In this document: piece after piece, positions 56,617-64,000 of the stretch | Layout: each line of letters opens with the position of its first letter | How positions within the stretch are numbered: the first letter of the stretch is position 1 | Source of the DNA: Knufia peltigerae | Taxonomy: Eukaryota; Ascomycota; Eurotiomycetes; Chaetothyriales; Trichomeriaceae | Length of the DNA: 64,000 nucleotides | Assembly: GCA_030247855.1 (NCBI GenBank) | Contig: JAPDRN010000098.1 | Location: 62,001-126,000 of the forward strand | Direction of reading: 5' to 3' | Position numbers and translations under genes: made by a program | Notes under the pieces: model-generated | The model's input: the letters and a program-made list of their open reading frames with translations, nothing else | Told to the model about the DNA's origin: nothing | Databases searched by the model: none

Positions 56617-57169
56617 ACGACTGGAGCGTCAGGCTCTGCGAGTATTCTGAGTCCTCGTGCATTTTGATACCCAGGATAGATGAAGGCTATGTAGCATTGT
56701 ATTGTATTTCTATTGGCATGAGGTGTATCTGAGTTGTCAATGGTGCCTGGCTCTTCGGTTTCGAATCCTCCGGTTGACTCGTGTGATATCTGAGACTGCC
56801 TCTATACGTTTCCAGAAAAATGGTGTTGACTCACAGCGCTGACGGTCTCGAGATACCATATTTCCCACTGTCTTCATACGCAGAGTATCTTGGTATGCTT
56901 ACCTAAGGCGCCATGGATTTGGAGGGGAGGAGCGGATGCCAAGAAAAAGTGAGAGGAGAGGAAGTACTGACTTCCCCAAGATCCGATCCCGACCATTTGC
57001 AGCCGGCGGAACAAAAGCCACCACCAACAACTTTGCACATACAACAGAGTGGCCTTGACACCGGTCAGGCATCCTCCTAGTCTGTCATAACACTTACTTG
57101 ATATTCGCATGTCTTCTGCCATTTACTGTTATTCCTTTTTTGACCCTGTATGTTTATCTCTAGAAGCAT
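56617..57169. other. intergenic region, no gene recognised
   Basis: About 550 bases between taf9 and the FN3 gene, both on the plus strand. A TTTCGAATCC sequence near 56760 recalls a tRNA B box, but no cloverleaf can be folded around it. Confidence 0.5.
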
Positions 57170-60100
57170 ATGCCTGCCCTACCGCTCTTATGGATGGATC
57201 CTTCCAAATGGCATACTGGGTCACTACACTGGGCTGCCAATACTTACCTTCTGCTCGCTCCTAAAATCAACGTGAAAGGTCGCATGGCTCTCCTCATGCT
57301 GGTGGCCGTTGTATGGGCCTTCACATGGTACGTCTAAAGAGATCACTTTGACGATCAACGCTGACCATTTTCCAGGCTTCTATGGCGTGCCTACTCGGTC
57401 CTGACCACTCCCAACGATATTCTTGTCGAAAAACTCGGTCTCGATATCCCTCCCACTCCGCTTATAACCCTTGAAGAGATCTCGGAGCACGAATTACAAA
57501 TTACGTGGAAGTATTCGGAACCGTCCACTTCTGTCCAAGAGCATCATGTTGAGGTAAACGGGAGACTGATCGGGACAACAAAAAAACATGATATGGGCGC
57601 GGCTATTTACGATCTTGTTCCGGGCAGCAGATATGATATTCGCGTCTTTTGTGTCAGCTCCACAGATTTCCAAACACCCAGCCAACCTCTTCACGTCCGC
57701 TTGCCTGGCTCAACGCCTGCCGCCTCGCAAGATGAAGCCTTTGAATCTATGCCCAAAGTCCGGGCCATTGCTATCCGAAACGCTGCTTCGCTCGCTCCTG
57801 CGCCGGCGCCTACTATAGCGCGGGAGTTCAGTGGTGGACAACCAACAACGCGAAGGGGAACGACTGGCCGGAGACCGTCGCCCGCGAATCACGGGGTCGA
57901 TTCGCAGCAGGCTCAGGATATTGCATCACGAGCCATGGATGAAGAGGAGGATGGCGACCTTGCGGAACTATCTCAAAAATTCCAAAAGGCCCAACAAGAC
58001 ATAGACGCGGTTGAGCAGCAAATCCAAGACGAGGACAGAGACTTCCAAGCGTCGCTCAAGGAGTTAGAGGCACGCCGAGACGAGTTGAAACAACTTCTGA
58101 AGGATCGAGATGAAGCAAGCAGCGATTTGCGCAAGCAAGTGCACAAGGCCGAAACCGCGAGCAGGACGGCTTTGAATGAAAAGACGAAGAAAGAACGCCT
58201 GCTGCAACAGCGCGAGAACCAGAGGCGAAAACGTCGAGACGACATCGCCAAATGGGAAGAGCAGACTGCCTGGATGAAAGAAGAAATTGCGGGTATCGAG
58301 ACACAGAAGGCTGCGATCGAGCAGAGAGCGAAGTCCGATCTAAGGGAGATCCGCAGGAAAATTGAAGAGGAGCAGAAAGAGGTGCAAATGCTAGAAGAAG
58401 ACAACAAAGAAAAGGCCATGCAGATAAAGGCCATGGAAGAAGAGCGACAGCAGGTGAACGTTGAGGATGAGACAGACGAGACCCGAGAGGCCGATCGACT
58501 CGATCACGAACGCGACATGAGGTGGAGGGCAAGATACGAGGCTCTTCGTCAAACACATACAAACCTGTGGCACGAGCTGAAAAACATTCAACAACAGGTC
58601 AATCTCTCACAAGAGCAGATCAATGTCGCCCGTGCCAATAGAGTCACTGCTATCTCGTTTGCACCGATACCTCCATTCGATCCCGAGATGTATCGACCCA
58701 ACATTCGGCAAATTCGACGGCCGCGCCACACCAGTTCCCATGGGAGTAGTATTTCCTCACCCCGGGGCCCTTTCAATGGCCCTGAGCCTATGCCGTCGGT
58801 TTTGCAATACAATTCGGTTGCAAACATGTCGCCCACGTCCTTGTTGCCCAGCTTTTTCAACCCGCAGAATGGGATGACCTTCATCCCATCGGGCATTAAT
58901 ACTTCTACCGCTGACGATGTCGAGCCTATCGCCAATGTCCCGATGAGTCCACGGGCAGACCTACTGCTCCCGGCGGACCTCCTTGGAGATGAATCCGCGG
59001 ATGAGCTTCCAGATGCAGAGCTTACAGCTGATCCGAAGCGCTCCTCGGAACCTGGCACAATGCCATTTCCCAAAATTGGCTCTCCTGCGTTGCAAGAAGC
59101 TCGTCGTACACAGACGCCATCTTCAGGATCTTCTTCAGGGCGGTCTTTTTCAAGTCCGATGCAAACTTCAGCACCTGCTGTTGAAACAGAGAAATCATCA
59201 GATTCGGGACACAAGTCGGACGAGAAACCCCTGGAAAATATCGAGGAAGATGCGCCTCAGCAATCCGCCAAACCCAGGTACATGTCGATGTCCTCTATGT
59301 TCGGCCTCAACAGGCAGCGTGGGAAAACACTGGCTGACCAGCCCCCTCTACTTGGATCTCTCAAGTCAGGCCAGAGTCAGTCATTCCCGAGAGAAGTGGA
59401 CGAGTTTGACCCAAGCTCACAACCCAGAAGACGCCTTAGTTATGGTGGGAATTGGGCTTTCCCTGGGACTTTGTTAAAGGGTCACGGTGCTGACGAGAAG
59501 GACCCAGAGTCCTCACGTTTAGCTTCTGCCCGCCGCTTTGGTATCCCTGGGTTTGGGAAATCTGCTACGCCGTCCGGCACGTATGATCCTTTTGGGATCC
59601 GTTCAAGCTCGTTTGATCCTGGTCTTCGGGGCGACACTTCTTCGCCTCGACCGTCTTCTACCTATTCGTTCGACAAAATGCCCCGTCCTTCGTTGGAAGC
59701 CCAATTTAATGCATGGAATTTAGACAAGGCACCGATCAGGAACAGCCCACTGGCGCCGGACTGGAAGTCCTTCCAGTCGTTCTCTCGCAATCACTCTCGT
59801 CGGCCGTCAGTCGTTCACGGATCCACAAGCAATTTGTCGCTACCACAGAATGAGCAGGTAGTCATCGAACCTGATCGGAAACCAATGCGACCGTTACAGG
59901 CGCCCATTGGCACTCGGCCGAAGTCATCCCAACAAGCCTCGACTCCCAAGCTCAATCCTGCAGCACCGTCTTTCACCACGATATTCGGCAGAAGAGGCGA
60001 CAAGACCAAGGAGAAGGCAAAGACGAAAGAATCCAAAGAGAAGCTGACTGATCAAGAGGCCGCGTCGCCTCCTGAATCAAGGAAATCGCGTGGAGACACT

Positions 60101-60550
60101 GGTTCCCTTGCGGCCACCATTTCGACACTGGATTCTGATACTCTCGATCGGACAGTATCTGCGACCAGTGCCAATCTGTCGGTGGAAAGTACTGCTTTTA
60201 GCAAACCGACTTTCATCTCCAAGATCACAAGAAAGGCCAGCAGCAATAAGTTTGGAAGCTGGAAAGAAAAAGGTGGAGGTCTATTCTCTAGAAAAGAAAC
60301 GTCACTCCCCAATGGTGAAAACGAGGAAGAACAAGGATCCAGCGAGTATCTCCACCTCGGAAGAAGCTTGGAGAGTACATCAACTACTCCCAGCGCTGAA
60401 GAAAAGAAGACCAGCAGGAGTAGCCTAAGCAACTGGAACTTTATGCGCAAGAGCAAGAAGGGAAAAGAAGACTTGACTGCGAGCGAGATCAGTGAGAGTA
60501 GTGAACGTGCTAGCGACTTGGGAGATGAAATGGAGGAGGAAGAGGTATGA
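57170..60550 (+). CDS. fungal fibronectin type III / coiled-coil membrane protein
   Basis: Two exons, 57170-57327 and 57376-60550 (48-nt intron), give 1110 aa. A hydrophobic segment near residues 39-60 (MALLMLVAVVWAFTWLLWRA) spans the exon junction and should be a membrane anchor. A fibronectin type III domain follows (about 75-170: PPTPLITLEEISEHELQITW and LVPGSRYDIRVFCVS). A long highly charged coiled coil runs from about 215 to 400. The rest is a Ser/Pro-rich, probably disordered tail with repeated Arg-Pro-Ser patches. Proteins with this layout are conserved in filamentous ascomycetes but have no assigned function that I know. The first exon was chosen because it gives the anchor and an in-phase ATG. 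Confidence 0.85.
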
Positions 60551-61038
60551 TGAGATGAGATTTTATTGATTCTAAGTAGAGAGTAAGAAGAGTCTTTGCT
60601 TTGCTGGTACTGTCGGGAACGTCGTGGTTTTAGCTGCTTTGTAGATGATCAATATTAAATTTCAAGATACTTTGTGCTTATCAATTGCAAGTTTATTCCT
60701 TGTGAAATCCTGAATTTATCATTTGTGATGGCCGTATGGCCCATGATTATCCATGTTGATGTGTAGTTGTGTGTAAAGGAGTGTGGTTCGGTTCGTGCTG
60801 TGATATTTATATTTGTATGAGACTTTGGCGGAGAGCCGTCAACCGTGCCCTCTTTTAAACACAATCATTGACTCACGCAATCTTTCTTTGTCTGTTCTTC
60901 CACACTTTATGCCGACAAGAACAACATTATGAGCAGCTTTTAATTTTGAGAGAGAGAGAGAGAGAGAGAAAAGACTGTGTCCATGATGATGGTCAGATTT
61001 CTCACCATTGGACATATCGGTACGGCGCAATTCGAAAA
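60551..61038. other. intergenic, promoter of thg1
   Basis: AT-rich sequence holding the 3' end of the FN3 gene and the promoter of thg1. It includes the GA microsatellite at 60948-60969. No gene is seen. Confidence 0.5.
60948..60969. repeat. (GA)11 microsatellite
   Basis: Eleven perfect GA units lie about 70 bases before the thg1 ATG, a GAGA-type tract in the promoter or leader. Confidence 0.9.
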
Positions 61039-62360
61039 ATGGCAAATTCCAAGTATGATTTCCCTTGGATTTAGTTGGTTTGGGGGTTTTCCGGATCGCG
61101 TCACTAAAAATGTGTTTTGTTAAATGTCACACGAATACAGATATGAATACGTTCGCAACTTTGAACGAGACGAACATTTATTGCCAAACACTTGGATCGT
61201 GGTCAGGATTGACGGTAGAGGATTTCACCGGTATGTTTGTCCCTTCCGACACTTTTTTTTTCCACAAAGCGATTTTTGGATCAATCGGTTCTCTGACCCA
61301 ATGGGGGCGGAATGTATCAATGTGACAGATTCTCGGATCATTATGGTTTCCAAAAACCCAACGACATCCGAGCCCTCGACGTGATGAACTCGGCGGCTCG
61401 ACACGTGGTCAAGACCCTACCGGACATCGTGATGGCCTACGGAGTCAGTGACGAGTACAGTTTCGTTTTCCACAAGTCGACCACGTTGTTCGAGAGGAGG
61501 AACGCCAAACTCGTGAGTACCGTGGTGAGTACCTTCACGGCGGCGTACGTCATGTTTTGGCCCCGTGGTTTTTTTGTTTCCGCTGTAGAAACGGAAACGG
61601 AAAGGGAAAAGGGGGAGACCAAAGGAAAAAAGAAGGAGATGGAACAACAACAAGAACAACAAGAACGTGACCTCGATGTCGAAATGATTCCCACTTTTGA
61701 TGCGAGGGCGGTTTGTTACCCTTCATGGGAGAATTTGAGAGACTACCTAAGTTGGAGACAGGTTGATTGTATGTGATGAATTGATTCCCTCCCCGTCCCT
61801 GAGCCCTCGACCTCTCCCCCCGATATGTGTTTGTGTGTGTGTGTGTGTGACGAGCTCGCTCTTTGATGAAAACCAAGAGAGTGATTTCTCAAAAGTGCGA
61901 GTGAAGGGAGAACAAGGCTAAAATCTTGGGTTTGACAGGTCATATCAACAACCTTTACAACACCACCTTTTGGGCTTTGGTTCAACGAGGTGGAATGTCA
62001 CAGACGGCGGCCGAGGAATCCCTCAAGGGTACATTGGCAAGTGATAAGAATGAGATTCTTTGGTCCAGGTTTGGTATCAACTACAACAATGAACCAGAAA
62101 TGTTTCGTAAAGGGTCGGTGGTGTTTAGGGAGTACGCGTTAGAGACGACGACGACGAAAACAAACGCAGGAAAGACCGAGAATGAGAATCTACCAGAGGA
62201 CGAGAAACCCGTGTCAGTGTCCAAGACACAATTTGAAAAGATGAGAAAAGCGAGACAAAAGGCCAAAATTGTCACGGCTCACCTGGACATCATCAAGGAT
62301 GATTTTTGGTTGGTAAGACCATGGTTGAGGTCGGGGAAACCTGGAAGACCTGTTGAATGA
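61039..62360 (+). CDS. thg1: tRNA(His) guanylyltransferase
   Basis: Four exons (61039-61052, 61141-61230, 61329-61768, 61939-62360) give 321 aa. The first exon has only 14 bases. The hallmark sequences are present: MANSKYEYVRNFE, VVRIDGRGFHRFSDHYGFQKPND (read in parts; catalytic Asp29), AYGVSDEYSFVF, LVSTVVSTFTAAYV, NLRDYLSWRQVDCHINNLYN and NTTFWALV. The enzyme adds G(-1) to the 5' end of tRNA(His), which is essential in eukaryotes. Two charged low-complexity insertions, near residues 117-145 and 240-265, enlarge the protein. Intron 3 (170 nt) contains a GT repeat (61832-61849). Confidence 0.94.
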
Positions 62361-62390
62361 ATCGACGTCGATGTCGGGCCTGTAGAGGAA

Positions 62391-62410
62391 GAGAGAGAGA
62401 GAGAGAGAGA
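62391..62410. repeat. (GA)10 microsatellite
   Basis: Ten perfect GA units lie just downstream of the thg1 stop, probably in the 3' UTR, between the convergent thg1 and G-patch genes. Confidence 0.9.
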
Positions 62411-62649
62411 TGAATGTTGAAGAAATTCAGACTTGCAAGAACCACAAAACATGAAGAAATACAGGTGGTGTTGGTGTTGTAAAGGGGTCATTCCGATTCA
62501 TTAAACTATCCCTGCCCACAAAAAGAAAATGGTAACAACCTGGGCAGGATCATTTGCGTCAACGCTCCAAATGTCGTCATGTAACCAATCAAACAAGACA
62601 GTAGATATCCAGAGTGTAGAGAGTCATGAGAGAAGAGACCCAAGTATCC

Positions 62650-63630
62650 TCAACTCTTTGCAACTTTGCCAGCCTTTTCAGCAGCTTTTCGCCTTTTGCG
62701 CTCTGCTCGTCTCGCTTCCTTTGCGGCGGCGTCTTCACTGGAAATCTCGACGTCTTCTGATCGACCACCACCTCCTTGACCGTCCATTTGTCTCTTCTGT
62801 CGGCGCTCTTTCTCCTCCTTTCGTTTCCGCCGTCGTTCACGTCTCTCTTCTTGCGTCTCGGTCCGTTCATCCTGCTCTGGAAGGAGAGCCGGCGTACTCG
62901 CGCCGGATCCCTCGTTCTCTTGTGACTCGAGTTTGTCCTTGTTTTTCCTTTTCTTGTCGGTCCGCGCGGCCAGGTACTCGCCCACCTGTCTGAATTCCTC
63001 CACGGGACCGGGTCTCTCGGTACGTTTGCGGCGTTTGCCGTCCTGGTCGCGCAGGGCGAGGTACTCGCCGACCTGTTCGAACTCGGCGGCTGCCGACCTC
63101 TTTTGTCTTTTGTTCTTCACCGTCGAGTCTCCCTGGCCGTCGACGTCCCCGTCGGTGGTCGCGCCACTCCAAAAGTGGTCGCTCTTCCTCTTCTTTCTGT
63201 CGTCCGTCCGACTTGACGACGGGGCGTCTCCTTCCTCTTCGAGTCCGATCGTACCTTGCATCTGTTGACCCTTGACGAAGAAACTGTACAGGCCGCCGTG
63301 TTTGCCTCCGGTGTTGTCGAGGGCGGGCGCGGGGGTCGATGCGCCACTGCTCCTCTCGCTCTCGCTCTTGCCGATGTTCCCCAGGGCACTCTCGAAACCC
63401 TTGAGCCACCATTCGTTCCCGGCCTGCGGTTCGTGGGATTTCTTGCCCACCCCCAGTCGACCTTTCCGCTGGGACACCAGCAGTGGTTTGACGAGGCCGG
63501 TGCCGTTGTTGCCGACTTTGGCAGGGTCGTACGCCAGGCCGCGGTGGCCTTTTTGCTTGTACGGCCTCGAATCGAGGGAGTGGCCTGGCCCTGCCCAACC
63601 GAGGGAGAGGAGGTGGGCGTGGGCGTCCAT
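62650..63630 (-). CDS. tma23: G-patch domain nucleolar protein, TMA23-like
   Basis: A single exon encodes 326 aa. The N-terminus has a G-patch-like region (LLSLGWAGPGHSLD, then RLGVGKKSHEPQAGNEWWLKG). The EWW segment and the following helix (FESALGNIG) are typical of the Tma23 group. The remainder is very rich in Lys, Arg, Glu and Gln. A duplicated block, EFEQVGEYLALR and EFRQVGEYLAAR, lies about 30 residues apart. In yeast Tma23 is a nucleolar factor linked to ribosome assembly. The gene is convergent with thg1. Confidence 0.85.
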   Translation of the reverse strand: MDAHAHLLSLGWAGPGHSLDSRPYKQKGHRGLAYDPAKVGNNGTGLVKPLLVSQRKGRLGVGKKSHEPQAGNEWWLKGFESALGNIGKSESERSSGASTPAPALDNTGGKHGGLYSFFVKGQQMQGTIGLEEEGDAPSSSRTDDRKKRKSDHFWSGATTDGDVDGQGDSTVKNKRQKRSAAAEFEQVGEYLALRDQDGKRRKRTERPGPVEEFRQVGEYLAARTDKKRKNKDKLESQENEGSGASTPALLPEQDERTETQEERRERRRKRKEEKERRQKRQMDGQGGGGRSEDVEISSEDAAAKEARRAERKRRKAAEKAGKVAKS

Positions 63631-64000
63631 CGATACCTCGTGGCGTGGGAAGGGGACTTGTTTCGACTCGCTAGACGGATATCGCAGTGACCATTTCTAA
63701 AATTATGACATTGTCGCCGACCGACCCTTGTGGTGTTGCGAGGATATGGGAATCGCTGCGCTCGGCTTGGTTGTTCAGATGATTCTGTCTGGTCTGCAAC
63801 ACTTTTTTTTTTCCATCCCAAATCTTTTGCGGGGACCAAAATAATAATTTCTCGACGAATCCGCAGATCACGCCGTAGCAACGAGCGATGATGACATAAG
63901 CATGGTACTACTATCATATGAGTACCAGCCGAGAGAGCTGGGAGTTCACTATTAAATCGCTGTTTTTTTTTGAGAAACCACCTAATTACACCTGTTTTCA
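63631..64000. other. 3' edge of window, promoter of TMA23-like gene
   Basis: About 370 bases with T-rich tracts and no supported coding sequence. It should contain the promoter of the minus-strand G-patch gene. Confidence 0.5.

Noticed and set aside
56750..56780. tRNA B-box-like sequence TTTCGAATCC
   Set aside because: No matching acceptor, D or anticodon arms can be found around it.
1..64000. Search for CRISPR arrays, rRNA, intact transposons and terminal repeats
   Set aside because: None seen; the only repeats are microsatellites and the promoter palindromes listed.

Overview
The window is nuclear DNA of a filamentous ascomycete (Pezizomycotina). Many genes carry short spliceosomal introns (about 43-110 nt, GT..AG, often with a CTAAC/CTAAT-like branch point). 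The housekeeping set is ascomycete-type, and there are two Zn(II)2Cys6 regulators, a fungal NACHT receptor and a HAK potassium transporter. A black-yeast or other Eurotiomycete relative would fit, but I cannot fix the genus from sequence alone. I assembled 28 protein genes by joining exons so that phase is kept across every junction. I saw no rRNA, tRNA, CRISPR or intact transposon.

Layout. 0.7-6.5 kb: Zn2Cys6 regulator, DUF4863 (4-hydroxylaminobenzoate lyase-like) protein and D-2-hydroxyacid dehydrogenase, all on the plus strand. 6.6-9.6 kb: NACHT NLR-like protein (minus) with an altered Walker A motif. 10.1-12.8 kb: RPB5 and BFR1, divergent. 13.3-16.5 kb: short-chain dehydrogenase and secreted class-C beta-lactamase-like protein. 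16.9-21.9 kb: Zn2Cys6 regulator divergent from a sterol-glucosyltransferase-like gene. 22.6-23.2 kb: small LITAF-domain protein.

23.7-32.9 kb is the most interesting block. An MFS transporter and an HpcH/HpaI aldolase are divergent; a RidA-family protein and a 2-oxoglutarate/Fe(II) oxygenase are divergent; a C2H2 plus fungal_trans regulator follows. Both divergent promoters carry the palindrome GGAGGAGCTCC, in one case as a perfect 20-bp-arm inverted repeat. This looks like a co-regulated catabolic or biosynthetic cluster with its own regulator and operator.

33.4-44.7 kb: membrane RING-H2 protein, HAK potassium transporter, FAD monooxygenase, CMC1-like CX9C protein, UTP11 and an HSL-type alpha/beta hydrolase. 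44.7-47.7 kb is a gene-poor gap. 47.7-63.6 kb is a conserved housekeeping stretch: CDC24, DUF2470 membrane protein, lipin/PAH1, TAF9, FN3/coiled-coil membrane protein, THG1 and a TMA23-like G-patch protein.
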